In this document: in pieces, positions 12,765 to 24,172 of the stretch | Numbering within the stretch: the first letter of the stretch is position 1 | How the letters are laid out: each line of letters opens with the position of its first letter | From: Prunus persica | Taxonomy: Eukaryota; Streptophyta; Magnoliopsida; Rosales; Rosaceae | Direction: 5' to 3' | NCBI RefSeq assembly: GCF_000346465.2 | Contig: NC_034010.1 | Coordinates: 7,201,103-7,265,102, forward strand | DNA: 64,000 bases | The notes under the pieces: model-generated | The model's input: the letters and a program-made list of their open reading frames with translations, nothing else | Told to the model about the DNA's origin: nothing | Databases searched by the model: none | Position numbers and translations under genes: made by a program

Positions 12765-15700
12765 ATGAAGGAGAGAGAAGGAAGTGGCTCATCTGATTTC
12801 CCTGGTGAGTCTATTGAATTTGTCTCTAGTTTTTTTTTGGTAAAATAAGGGGAATTTGTCTCTAGTTTCAACACAATTACTTATCATATATAATTTTTAT
12901 TTTTTGCATCATAGAAAATCCAGGAGCATACAATGTGCTCTCTCTTTACCTCCTAAAAAATCTGATAGGATATGTCTTGAAATTGGGGTCTCATATTGCA
13001 GATGATGTGATCTTTCTTTTTGGTTACAGATATAGCAGAATACAATTCCATTTGCTTTTTAAAGAATGTGATATTGCTTTTCTTTTTTGAATGGAATGGT
13101 TAGTTATTCTTTAACTTTTTTTGGTAAGACAGGGATGATTAGTTGAGTTGAGCCAACCATATACCAAGTTTTGTTGGTAAGAAAGATATTGATTGTTATA
13201 GGGAGAGGGGAGAGCATCATGGAGACTTGAAATTAGAATATATTCATGTTTGAAATTTAAGCTACTGCACGAAAGGTAGCAAGCATAAAGCATGTCCCTC
13301 TCCTCCCCATCTCCCTCAAAACCAATATTTTGGATTAGATCCCCTTTCTCTTTCGATGTTCATATAAGTCTTTGCTATCAGTTAAAGATAACTGGTTCCT
13401 TAGGGGCAGAGTTTTCTGAGGTTCCTGTTTAATCTGTAAAGAAACATTCTTTCTTGCTTTACCTAGAATTCTTTTAAATTTGACATCTTACCATGGGATT
13501 TTTGTTGCTTGTATCTTCTTTCAGAACCACAGTCCAATCCAGCAGTTGACATTCAATCTATAAGTAGCACAGAGCCTCAGATGCCTGCTGGTCAATATGT
13601 TCAGTCCTTTCGGTAATCACAATATCTTCTAGAATTAACAAAAAATTTATTGTTTCTGTCTTTCTATCCCCTTGATAAATAGACATAGGCTTTCACATTT
13701 GATATTTCTTGTCTGGGTTTTGTAGAGTGTTTGTAGCAACATGGAATGTAGGAGGGAAATCTCCTCATAATGGCCTAAATCTGGACGATTTTCTTCATGT
13801 TAATAATGAATCAGACATATATGTCTTGGGGTATGGTTTCTTTATTTGTTGTTTTTCCTTTACTTTGTTGTTCCCTTCTGATTTGTACAGTTTCAAATTG
13901 ATAATATCCTTTTGTTTTTCTTCGGGATCTGATTACTGCTTTTTCATTTGCAAAGTTTTATTTAGGATATGTATATCTCCTTTACATTGCATTTTTTCCT
14001 CTCACATCCACCCGTAAAGTATCCACCCAATATCTAGAGTATGATAGTGTTGACAATTATTTCAAATGAGATTGTATATTTAGGTACTTGATTTTAAAAC
14101 ATAACTACTGTGATATGAGTCACAGTGCCTATCACAACATTTAGAGTATGATAGTGTGTCAAGAAAACACACAGAAACAAGTTGCAAAGATACTAGTCCC
14201 TTTGTCCTCTCTGTATAGTTTTTCATTGTGACATATCACTTTAGTAGAAGCTATAAAAAGAAAATATATTTCCATGTTATTTAGGTGCTTATGTAGCATA
14301 TACTAATTGGTCATTTCATTAATTTTTTTTGTTTTCTACCATTAGTTTTCAGGAAATTGTCCCTTTAAATGCTGGAAATGTACTAGTTCTAGAAGATAAT
14401 GAACCTGCAGCAAAATGGCTTACTTTAATCAACCAGTCATTGAACAAATCACTAGACGGGTCTTCAAGTAGCAAGGCTAGTGGTTCACGTTTTTCCTCGA
14501 AGCCTTCCCTTAAAAAGGTCAGTAAGACTTTTAGGACAGAGAGTAAAAGGAGATTGAAGAGTTGCAACTGCATTTTTGAACTAGAAAGGAAACATAGTAA
14601 GGATTTTTGCTTTCGATGCCAACAACCAAATATAAATGAAGAAGACCTTTCTTCTGAACCGGATGAAGATGGATCAAACGTTTTTGATATATCGGAAATT
14701 TCTATGGCATCTACTAGCAACCATTTGAAGTATAGCCTTATAGCTAGTAAGCAAATGGTGGGAATTTTTGTTACCATTTGGGCGAGGAAGGAGCATATAC
14801 AATATGTTAGCCACTTAAGAATCTCTTGCATAAGTCGTGGAATCATGGGATGCCTTGGAAACAAGGTATTTTACAAAAAAACTACAAGTATAGAGGTTTA
14901 TCATATGTCGGTTGTGCATGATTGAACATATCATATTATCTCTTATTGTAAGCTTAAGCTGTTATTCTTCATTGGTTTCAGGGTTGTATTTCTGTGAGTT
15001 TTTTATTCCATCAGACAAGCTTTTGCTTTGTCTGCAGTCACTTGGCATCTGGTGAGAAAGAGGGAGACGAGCTGAGGAGAAATTTGGATGTGTTAGAGAT
15101 ACTCAAGAGCACTCAGTTTCCTAAGATTTGCAAAACAACTCATAGCAGGATGCCGGATAAAATTCTAGGACATGAGTAAGCATCTATGAATTCCATTATT
15201 AAAGAATTAAACATTGCTTTCATCAATCATTTTTATAATCTATCACCATTTTCTCACATATAAATTGATTATCTGACCAATTCCTTTGCAAATGGATCTA
15301 GTATGGTTATATGGTTAGGTGACTTGAATTACCGCATTGCTTTGAGCTACTCCGAAACCCGAAAACTTTTGGAAAACAATGACTGGGATGCACTTCTTAA
15401 CAAAGACCAGGTAATTGAATTTAACATGAAATAATAAGAAAATCATGTTGGAGTTGGGCTACAAGTTTCGAAAATATTAGCCTTCCTATGTGAATGTGAC
15501 TACCCAATCTAGTCTAATATTTGTTAAAAGCATTTGATTGTAGAGCTTTATTTTCAGTTTCAGTAGCAATTCAATGAATGAGCCATTTGGTACTAGAAAT
15601 GAGTACTGCATTTCATTTCACATTTTATCCAAAATGTAGCTAAACTTCGTAGTTTTGACTCCCTCAATACTTTGTTTGGTGTGTTATTTATAACTCATCT

Positions 15701-16282
15701 TTGATGGATTTACAATTTATGGGGCTGGAGAAGTCCAGGGCATTTGGCTGCCATTTTTGAGTTGTATACTTTGCTTTCTTTGTCACCAACACATTCTATT
15801 CTCTCATACCGTGCACTAATAATTTTTTGCTTGTATTTATAGCTCAAGATTGAAAGAGAAGCAGAGCGAGTATTCAAAGGATGGAAAGAGGGAAAAATCT
15901 ACTTTGCACCTACTTACAAATATTTTTATAACTCAGACACTTATTTTGGAGAGATAAAAACATCCAAAAAGAAAAGAAGAACCCCGGCTTGGTATGTGGA
16001 TTGCAAGAGTGTACTTATGAAACCCAATCTACATTTAACAAAAAGATTTGACTAGTTCGATATTGCAGGTGTGATCGAATATTATGGCATGGAAGTGGGA
16101 TTAAACAACTTTCTTACATACGTGGAGAGTCCCAATTTTCTGACCACCGGCCAGTTTGTGGAACATTTGTTGTGGATGTTGTTGTCAATCAGAATGAATT
16201 GAAGAAAGGATCACCTAGCTCTAATATGAAGATTGAAATTGAAGAGCTTTTGCCAACTGCTAGATACTTGAAAAACATGTAA
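12765..16282 (+). CDS. Type I inositol polyphosphate 5-phosphatase (8 exons, 472 aa)
   Basis: Exons: 12765-12804, 13525-13612, 13726-13830, 14346-14865, 14982-15175, 15302-15410, 15843-15991, 16069-16282. All introns are GT..AG and the frame stays open. The family removes the 5-phosphate from soluble inositol polyphosphates and/or phosphoinositides. Visible motifs: [14 protein letters not shown] (from residue 43), [14 protein letters not shown] (78), [23 protein letters not shown], catalytic motif WLGDLNYRI (320-328), second motif PAWCDRILW (400-408) and SDHRPV (426-431). A basic, Ser-rich insert with a CX2C pair (CFRC) precedes the second half, as in plant type I enzymes. No signal peptide or membrane segment. 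The ATG gives a short N-terminus before the domain, and upstream exons are possible. The stop overlaps a strong donor, AT|GTAAGT, so a ninth exon is possible. The subgroup (5PTase5-11) is not assigned. Its middle part is the source of the array at 25-30.7 kb. Confidence 0.9.
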
Positions 16283-17489
16283 GTTTATGACCAAATTTGG
16301 TAGTTTTTATTTATTTACGTAGAGTTTTTGCAATGCTGGTGCAACGATAAAGAGTTGCAAAACTTACTTATCTTGATGATATGTGCTACTGCTTACACTG
16401 GGGTCATTTTGTCAAGATCAAAACATACATAATGGTGACCGCCTTGTACCAATCTTTGTCATATGTGAACACTTGCTCAGTAGGGCCTTGTTTTCTCTAT
16501 CAAAACATATAGGGTCGTTGTCTTTTTATGTTCTTAACTCTCTAATATTTTCTGTCACTCTTGTGAACTGCCAAAGGTTGTTGCCCTGACTGTTTTTTGG
16601 TACTGTCAGGTACTAAAATGCTAACCATGGCCACTGAATGGTTGACAAAATACCCAGTTTTGCTGATTATATGAGATGAAGTAGGTTTCATGATGCAGAG
16701 TTCTTTGCATTATTAAGGTGTAAATTGATACATTCAGTCCCGAAGTGGTCACACATTCCAACTTTTCCGGCATGCATTATGAATTCCGTCCTCATAGTGA
16801 ACATGCTCGGCTTTGGATGTTCTGATTTCCTAACAAGTTGATTCTAAGAGATGCATAGGTGACAGATTATTGTGTGAATTGGTGTCTTTGTTCTTATAAT
16901 TTATCAAAGAGTGTATTTGTTGTAGACATTCCAGTTCTCTTGGCCTGAATTCAGTCAAAAAGAATGGAGCTCATGATATAAAATGCTTGATTCACAAGCC
17001 ACCTGATATTTTATTCTTCAAACAGCATCTCAATGTGTTTAAACTGCATCAAACATTTTAGGTCGGTTCTGGTGGAGATGAGAAGCATATGGTAGTTTAA
17101 ATGCAGGACTATAATAATAAAGAGGGCCTTGAGTTTCAAACTTTCTCTGCAAATTGGCATTGCATTGGTAATGTAACCCTTAATTTTAAGTTCAGTGTCA
17201 AATATTTTAGGCTTCTGTAAGTCATTTACCATACCTCTGTGTCATTATCTTAATTGTAAAAAACTCGGAAGGCAGAATCCAAAGTTTGCCAACCAATTGT
17301 CTGTAATTTTATCACGTGCCTGATCACATGACTGCTCTCTATAACTAAAACTATAGGCAAATTTCTTTGGGAGATTGAGCTTTGGAACTTGGAAGCTATG
17401 ATAGTCAAAGATTCATCACATGACACTCCTGCATCCAATCTCCATTTTATATAAGTTAAGAGCAGCACATAAAAAGGTCGTTAAGGAAA

Positions 17490-17491
<2 letters not shown>
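16283..17491 (+). other. 3' region of the 5-phosphatase; possible alternative last exon
   Basis: If the donor at 16279 (GTAAGT) is used, an acceptor ttgttgtag ending at 16925 leads to 16926-17061. That stretch is in frame and would add about 45 residues before a TAG. Otherwise this is 3' UTR and intergenic sequence. No other gene is seen up to the CT microsatellite. Confidence 0.35.

Positions 17492-17556
<65 letters not shown>
17492..17556. repeat. (CT)n microsatellite, about 32 units
   Basis: Uninterrupted CT dinucleotide run of about 65 bases. It lies directly upstream of the TATA-like sequence of the small peptide gene, where CT/GA tracts are common in plant core promoters. Confidence 0.97.
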
Positions 17557-17560
<4 letters not shown>

Positions 17561-17565
17561 CATGA

Positions 17566-17577
17566 GCTTATAAATAA
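17566..17577 (+). promoter_or_regulatory. Probable TATA box of the small peptide gene
   Basis: agcttataaataa lies about 60-70 bases before the ATG at 17637 and just after the CT tract. Spacing and sequence fit a plant TATA box with a short 5' UTR of roughly 30-40 bases. Confidence 0.6.
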
Positions 17578-17636
17578 CCTTAACTAATCATCGGACCAAG
17601 CATTGGTAAGAAGACATCCTCTTAGTCTGCAAAACC

Positions 17637-17882
17637 ATGAAATCCTGCTACAAATCATTGCTTAAAATTACCATTGCTATATTATTGATGCATTTAGTTT
17701 GCAATAATAAAGCCTTAGCCAGAGTTCACCCACCATCTTCTTTGTCTTCAGCTACTTCTTCATCCTCTCAAGCTCTCCTACATTCACACTCAGACAAGAA
17801 AAAGCCAGTCACCACCGAGCCAGTATTCGATAGCCTTCGAAGAATACCTCCTAGCATTCCGAATCCTACTCAGAACAAGTAA
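17637..17882 (+). CDS. Small secreted signalling peptide precursor, CLE/IDA-like (81 aa)
   Basis: The precursor has the layout of plant post-translationally processed peptide hormones. A signal peptide comes first (residues 1 to about 28: MKSCYKSLL, then hydrophobic ITIAILLMHLV, ending near NKALA). A Ser/His-rich variable region follows (about 30-60) and then a conserved C-terminus, FDSLRRIPPSIPNPTQNK. The 12-mer RIPPSIPNPTQN aligns with the CLE box (R1, P4, P7, N8, P9, N12 kept; G6 replaced by I). It shares IPPSxP and the final N with IDA/IDL peptides. In either family the peptide would be secreted, proline-hydroxylated and read by an LRR receptor kinase. CLE is favoured for NP..N and the preceding basic residues, but assignment is uncertain. 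Single exon; TATA and CT tract upstream. Good ATG context (aaaaccATGA). Confidence 0.72.
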   Translation: MKSCYKSLLKITIAILLMHLVCNNKALARVHPPSSLSSATSSSSQALLHSHSDKKKPVTTEPVFDSLRRIPPSIPNPTQNK

Positions 17883-19497
17883 TCTTCATTGCGTTTCCTT
17901 CCATCTCTTAGCTTCCTATATTTTTATTTGGAAATATATTGATTCCAAGACAATGTTTATGTGCCAGGTTGAAGCCAAGGAAGGGCTGAAGCATCATAGT
18001 TGCATGAACTCCTAGAAGATGCTCCTGGAAAAAAGGAGTCTGTGTACCCAATTTTCTGTACTCCACAAGCACAAAAAGATATACTAAGAAAGGAGTGTTG
18101 TAATTGGTTGGTTTTCCATAATTAATGTGGGGTTGAGTAGTTGAGTAACTAGATTATCAATATCAAAATCAATCTTGTTATTCATGAAACCTAATCTCGA
18201 GTCAGCATATTGTTCAGTTTGGTTGGCAGTTCAATTCCTATCACTCCAAGTCTCAACACTTTGAAGTTCTTGGGTACTTCAAAGTATCTCATCCAAACAC
18301 AAGACTAATTGCAATGTGGCCACACACCTCAGCCTAAAAGTTCAAATTAAAGCACACACGCATCCACCAACATCAACTTTTGAAAATTTTCAAATGGAAG
18401 TAAACTTTCAAGTTTGCAGGAATAGGAGCATCCATCAAGCAATATTACCAACCTAGGGGCCATCAATCTTGTGTGTTGATGCATGAAGTTTTTATTTTTT
18501 TATTTTTTATTGATCACATTATTTAATTGAGACTCTAAGCATCTTGATATGCCTACTACAAATTCTATGTAAATTATGTATATATCTTGCTTCTACGTGA
18601 GTGTGTGGCATTTACAGTTCTTGAAGTTTAATATTGATAATATGACCAAAAAGCTCATTCCTTGTCATCTAGATGTATTATATACTTTGACACTAAGGAT
18701 GAAACCATGAATTTTTCGGTGGGTGGGCTAGCTAAACTTTTTAGCTTAAAATCTAATGAATTTTTTTATTTCTATTTTTAAAATTTACAATTTCTATAGT
18801 TTTTCTATAAATAAAAGTACACATTAAATCATATAAATCATACTAGTTAGTTCCATTAACTAATTTTCAATAAACTTTATCATAAAACAAATATATATTA
18901 AATGCAACCAAAAACTATATATTATCAAAATGAATATATGTTCAACAACATAACTGAAAGTGTACCTATTCAAGTTGTGCCCTGCGATCCTTGAGAGAAT
19001 CAGTTAAAATTTCTTGGCATCAACAAATAAGCTTTACAAATGCAAAGTGCAAAAATATAAATAGTTAAGTTTCACATATATATTATGTGTATAATAAGTA
19101 ATTCATGTGTAAGTAAGTGACAGATTGGGGTTTTCCCTCGGATCCCTTTGCATCTTTGATGTTCTTTTGCTTTTGGTGGACCCATATTGATCTACTCTTG
19201 TTTTGGCACATCAATTGTCTCATATCTAGGCTGGCTTTGATTGTGCCTCATCTTGTACGACTTCTCTTTGAGGTGATGTGGCTTGGTCATGGTAGATCCA
19301 CTACTCTTCTCGAATGAAGATTACTAGCGATTGATTTTTCTTTTGCTGGCATTGTTTTAGCTTTCATTTTGGTTTAGTTTGTTCCATATAGTCTAGAAAC
19401 TTAGTTGAGTTTGTTACGTGTTTAGTCACTTTAGTAGAATCATGTTGGTTAGAGACTAGTTTTGTCATTAATGTCATTAATGTCATTGGACTAGATT
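17883..19497. other. 3' UTR then intergenic, no gene seen
   Basis: 17883-18180 is the plausible 3' region of the peptide gene. Beyond it the sequence is AT-rich with no recognisable protein. The stretch 19110-19490 is less AT-rich and probably belongs to the LINE remnant that follows. Confidence 0.4.
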
Positions 19498-19712
19498 CGG
19501 GGAAATTATGGCAATTGAAAGAGGTTATAGAAAAGTTATTTTCGAGAGTGATTCTCTCAAGATCTTTTCAGCTTTTCGATTGACTCTGGTCAATGGGAAA
19601 GTTTCACCCATGTCTCTCATATTGTTATTGGCTTGGCTCCCTTTATAGTATGTGTCATTTGTACTCTTTATTCTTATTGATGTAATAAAATTCTATCGCT
19701 AAAAAAAACCTC
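19498..19712 (+). pseudogene. LINE 3' end with RNase H-like remnant and poly-A tail
   Basis: The reading AIERGYRKVIFESDSLKIF matches the conserved A.e.G...vifEsDs strand of the LINE/RVT_3 RNase H domain. After a frameshift the remnant continues with IDSGQWESFTHVSHIV. It then passes into a short 3' UTR, ttcttattgatgtaataaaa, and an A-run at about 19699-19708. It is 5'-truncated or too decayed to trace upstream. The C-terminal domain piece at 10248-10440 comes from a different copy. Confidence 0.68.
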
Positions 19713-19820
19713 TTCCCATCTGTGGCAGCAGAGAATACAAATAAATTTGAGAAAAAATAATATTTCCCTAATGAATTGTTGTTGATGGTGGGCCACCTTT
19801 TAATGTTTCATTGTTTAGAT

Positions 19821-20965
19821 TAGGGGTGGTTGCGGTTCGGTAACCGCGAATTTTTACTCAAACCGCAAACCGACCGACTATTTGCGGTTTGGTGATTTTT
19901 GAAACCGCAAACCGACCGCGTTTTGCGGTTTACCGCATTGCGGTAAACCGCAAAAATGCGGTCGGTTACCGCGAATTTGCGGTTTAAAACCGCAAATTCT
20001 CAAGCATTCACAAAAATATAAATTTACAACCTAAATAAATAAATACACAACCTCAATTTCTCAAGCATATATAAATTCACAATCGATTCCAATTCTCAAG
20101 CATTCACAACCTAAGAAAATTAAAGTTACAATTCCAAACATTCCAATTAAAGTTAAACTTCTCAAGCATTCCAATTCCAAATCCTTTAAATTTACAAACC
20201 AAAAGCAAAATGAATTAAAGTTACAACCAAAAAGAAAATTCCAATTCACAGTTAATTAAAGTTACAAACTAAAAGGAAAAATGCAATACACCAATGTTAC
20301 AAACTCAAGTGTTAGTGGTGAGTGGATTTGAAGAACCCCTTTGTGTTGTTTGAGCACCAATGCTATCTACAAATAAAACAACATAGTTTAGTACATTTTA
20401 TTATAAGAAGAAGCATAAATAACATTAGCATAAATAAACTAATTACTTACAAGTTGTCATATCTTCCATTTCCTTGTAGAATTCAACCTCATCATCTGTT
20501 GGTTCCTTGTAAAAGGAAAATTCGTCCGCTCTAAGCCAATCACTAGTACACACTAATGCCTCTACCATTTTAGGATGCAAAGAGCTTCTAAAAGGATCCA
20601 CAATCCTCTTGCCTAGGCTAAAAGCATTTTCACTAGCAACCGTAGAACTTGGAATTGCAAAGATATCCTTGGGAACTTGTGAAAGAATAGGATATCTTGT
20701 TTGGTTCCCTTTCCACCAATTCAAGAGAAGAGAAGGGTTTACAATTTTACTTAATTATTCATAGAATATAGCCGTGCGGCTATACTTTGCGGTTTGCGGT
20801 AACCGCAAATTTTGAAAATCAAATACCGCAACCGCAACCGTAAATGCGGTTCGGTTCTTAATACCGCGATTGCGGTTCGGTTTACCGCGATTGCGGTTTT
20901 ATTGCGGTAAAATATCGGTTGGTTTTTGCGGTTTTTCGGTTTTTCGGTTTAAAATGCCACCCCTA
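19821..20965. mobile_element. Internally deleted hAT transposon with 8-bp TSD
   Basis: Ends are TAGGGGTGG at the left and CCACCCCTA at the right, perfect inverse complements. They are flanked by the perfect 8-bp TSD gtttagat (19813-19820 and 20966-20973). Both subterminal regions (19830-20000 and 20775-20955) are packed with direct and inverted copies of the heptamer-like motif AACCGCA/TGCGGTT, presumably transposase-binding sites. The interior carries only the C-terminal part of a transposase on the minus strand. At 1145 bp it is far shorter than an autonomous hAT (several kb), so it is non-autonomous. The clean TSD suggests no rearrangement since insertion. Confidence 0.92.
20443..20750 (-). 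pseudogene. hAT transposase C-terminal (dimerisation) fragment
   Basis: The minus-strand reading contains WWKGNQTRYPILSQVPKDIF, then IPSSTVASENAFSLGKRIVD, FRSSLHPKMVEALVC and SDWL. This is the hAT C-terminal dimerisation domain, in order and without internal stops (93 aa from the Met at 20724, with an open frame slightly upstream). The catalytic RNase-H fold and BED zinc finger are absent. It lies inside the hAT element 19821-20965. Confidence 0.88.
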
Positions 20966-21540
20966 GTTTAGATGTAAAAAAACATCATTAAGGAGGAGTA
21001 TTGACAACCATCTTGAAAGTGATGTTAACTATTGACAGAAATTTTGTTATGACTCTAGCAAGTATTGGTAAAGAATCATTCAAACATAAAATTAGTGTTT
21101 GTGCCTAAATTCTGGGCGCCAGTCCAACTGACAATCGGGCTTTTTCTACATGAATTAATATGGACTTTGTTGACCGAAAATGGTGAATAGCCCACCATAC
21201 TATTTAAAACATGTGGGATAAATTAATTCAATTACCCAAGTTATTTGATTTTCTGGAAATTAGTTACCAACAATGGTGAATAAGCCAAAAACTGAGATTA
21301 ATTGAATTAATTTGACTCGTAAGGTATATTAAGAGTTAACCACCACCGTTGGTGACTAACTGAAAACCAAATTGATAATCTTGAAACTAGAAAGATAAAA
21401 GCAGACTTACTTTAGTCAAAAGTACACGGTTATTTGCTTCCAAAACCAGCATGGACTATCACTGTTGGTAGACACCTGGCAGGTTTATTGTCATTATTTT
21501 AACCAATAGTGAAGAAAATCTTCATCCAAAGCACCAGTTT

Positions 21541-21850
21541 TGGTGATTGACACTTTTCATGGATACCTTGGAAGGAACACCTTGGCATCATTCTTTAAAA
21601 AAAAAAAAAATCATTATTATCATGAAGGCTCTTATTTTTAGCCTTAGACACATCCACGGGTGCCTTGGAAACTTTTTGGCAACCCCTCATTTAAAAAGAA
21701 AAATCTTCATTCGTGTCCCGGGTTCGATCTTAGAAACTTTCTATGGATAGCTTGGAACACCTTGCATTCGTCCTCAAAAAATCATAATTCTCATCCACGG
21801 ATGCCTTGGAAACATTTTGGCACCGTCTCATTCAAGAAGCAAAATATTCA
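21541..21850 (+). repeat. Imperfect tandem repeat (ggatgccttggaaac family)
   Basis: Four divergent copies of a unit containing atccacggatgccttggaaac, ttggcaccgtctcatt and aaaaagaaaaatcttcat occur near 21556, 21650, 21725 and 21792, with spacing of about 65-95 bases. Open frames across it are repeat artefacts. Confidence 0.6.
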
Positions 21851-21864
21851 TCCAAGCTAATGAG

Positions 21865-22326
21865 CAGGGCTGGTTTTGAGTTTTCAAAGGCCCATGACGA
21901 AAATCTAAAGTGTGCCCTACACACATTAATCACTAATATTAGTATACTTCTTGTTTTATCAGCTAAGCATTGGGTTTTTTTAGAAAGTATTTATTTGAAA
22001 ATATTTTTAGACTTTGAGCAATGTCTTCCATATTCCTAAATAATGAAAACAAATGTCCAATTATGGATACCATACTAGTGAGTTAAAGAATTTCAAGAAT
22101 GCAAGTCAAGCCAGTATCAAAGAATTTCTTTTAAAACTCTCGTCATAGATCCTTTGTTCCAAAATTTCATATTCATCTCAATATCCTATTCCTAAAAATT
22201 ATGAAAAAATATTAAATCAATTTATAATAATATAATATAATACTTATTATAATAATAAAAATTTAGAGACCCCTTGAATAATGGGCCAGTGCAGTCGCAC
22301 TGACTGCTCGGGCAGGGCCGGGACTG
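21865..22326. mobile_element. hAT-type MITE with 8-bp TSD
   Basis: Flanked by a perfect 8-bp direct repeat, ctaatgag (21857-21864 and 22327-22334). Left end CAGGGCTGGTTTTGAG; right end GGGCAGGGCCGGGACTG. The terminal inverted match is weak (CAGggctGG versus CAGtcccGG), but the ends start with CAG as in Ac-like hATs. The AT-rich interior and GC-rich right flank resemble common plant non-autonomous elements. Length 462 bp, no coding capacity. Confidence 0.72.
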
Positions 22327-24062
22327 CTAATGAGGTGCAGCTACCTCCAAAGGCACTCACACGGTCACCAACCATGCTTACTGAGGGACTACCATATGGC
22401 ATCTCCATGCACACTAACGAAAGAACATTGAATTATATCAATCAAATGCAAAGGACCCAAGCCTCCGAACATCAAAACAACATGTGCCTCAGTCCTATGT
22501 CTACATAAGCAAGCTGAAACCAACATAGGAGAATTCTGTCTCCAGGAAACTACTCTCTTATGCTCTGTGAAGCTCCTTCAATACAAACGTTTGTGGATCA
22601 ACCCACATATGCATGCAAAACATATTAGTCAAGCAAAACCACGCCAAATACTTTCTTTACCGATCAAGCATATTAGTCAAGCAAATATCAAATAGACAAC
22701 ATCGGAGGCAAAATGGCCAAACCGATGGGCCATCACCTCTTGATACAAGATGAGAATTTCTCCTCTCACTGCTTGCATTACATTATCGCAATTTAGTAAC
22801 CATGCTCTACTATGCTTCGCATGCTCATTCACATGCTTTGGTTATTATTTTAACGAATTCACCATATAACTTTGTCTACCAATATCATATATTGACCATA
22901 ATATTTCATTATAGACATTCACAAGAAGCAAGTAAGCAAAAAAAAAAAAAAAAAAAAAAAGAGGATACAACATGCCAAGCGAAATTTCCAAACCGACATG
23001 CCATCACCATACAAGAGGTGCATAAATACCAATACTCAATTAGCCATGGCAGGAGGATTCCGTAGATGCTCAAACTTCAACAAAAATAAGGAGTTGGAAG
23101 AGACTGAGATGCAAAAGAAATCGTGCCTAGCGAAGCAAAAAACCTTACAAGCAAACTGCAGGCTCGAAAGATATCCAGGCCAAGCAAGAAAGAACTCTTT
23201 ATAACATGCCAAGCCAAGAAGACACTCCATCTCCAAAACCATGCAACGCAAGCATTGCACTTGATACAATCATCTCAAGAAAGCGATACAATCGTCACAA
23301 AAATGGCAACCTTAGACCAGACAGTTCTAATTGCTGAATGGTCGCCATTGCAGCAAAGGGATACCCCAAGTTCATCATGCCATGCAATGATTAAATGAAA
23401 TACCAAGAAGGTCATGCTACGAGCTCATGCAAATCAAATCTTTTCCTAATGATTAGGATACACTTAGGGGCTGAGAAATGAATTATTTACATCCATCACC
23501 ACACCAATGACAAAACCCAAAACCCAAAACAAGCTTAAAGATCCATTCTTACTAAAACCACCACTGCAATGCCAAAAAATCTCCTCAGATTTTCAATTCC
23601 AGCACCTATCCTGCATCAAGCAAACCACTTCCAATACCTACTCTAGCAAAACACTTCCACCACCTATTCCAAGCAAGGTTTCAAACATCCTTCTAGCGTC
23701 TACCAATCACGTTGGCACGTCATCTCCTCTGAGGTTTTTGTTACAAATAACCTTCACTCTTTCCCAACTAGTCCCAAAACTAGATCATGCCAATAAACAT
23801 GCTAAAATATATTTTTTCTAGACTTCAACCCCACCACTCACAACTTCTATAACCTCCATAGCTAAAACCCCAAACACCCAAGCATAGCCATCGTGCTAAA
23901 TAGCCCAAAGCTATATTAAACCATGCCACCTTAACCAACACTCTAACAATCAAGCCCAAAGTCGAGCTACTAGAACCCATAGCAAGGTGCCGGACCCATA
24001 ACCTTGTCGAATCCGTATCAAGCTGTAGGAACTCATACCAAACTCCCAAAACCCAATACTGA
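22327..24062. other. Unclassified repetitive DNA, no gene recognised
   Basis: Cys/Gln/Lys-rich open frames run through this stretch (for example 23123-23398 and 23507-23821) but match no family I know. The sequence is rich in recurring words such as catgccaagc and gtcaagcaa, and has a 22-base A-run at about 22940-22961. It looks like the internal region of an old LTR element, but no LTR pair, primer site or pol motif could be found. Confidence 0.35.
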
Positions 24063-24172
24063 GCATACATGACAATCCCAAGCATACGTGCCAATACGAG
24101 GCATACGTGCCACTACGAGGCATACATGCCAATACCAAGCATCTAAGTCAATACCGAGCATACATGCCTAAA
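24063..24172 (+). repeat. Minisatellite, about 22-bp unit, five copies
   Basis: Units of the type gcatacgtgccaatacgag repeat five times with substitutions (cataCatgcc/cataCgtgcc). There are no unique spacers between units, so it is not CRISPR-like. Confidence 0.8.

Noticed and set aside
14349..14864. Long minus-strand open frame of 171 aa
   Set aside because: It is antisense to exon 4 of the 5-phosphatase, whose plus-strand reading carries conserved motifs.
23123..23821. Lys/Gln-rich and Pro/Ser-rich open frames
   Set aside because: They lie in repetitive sequence, match no family I recognise and have no start or splice support.
24063..24172. CRISPR-like array
   Set aside because: Units are contiguous 22-mers without unique spacers, and the window is plant nuclear DNA.
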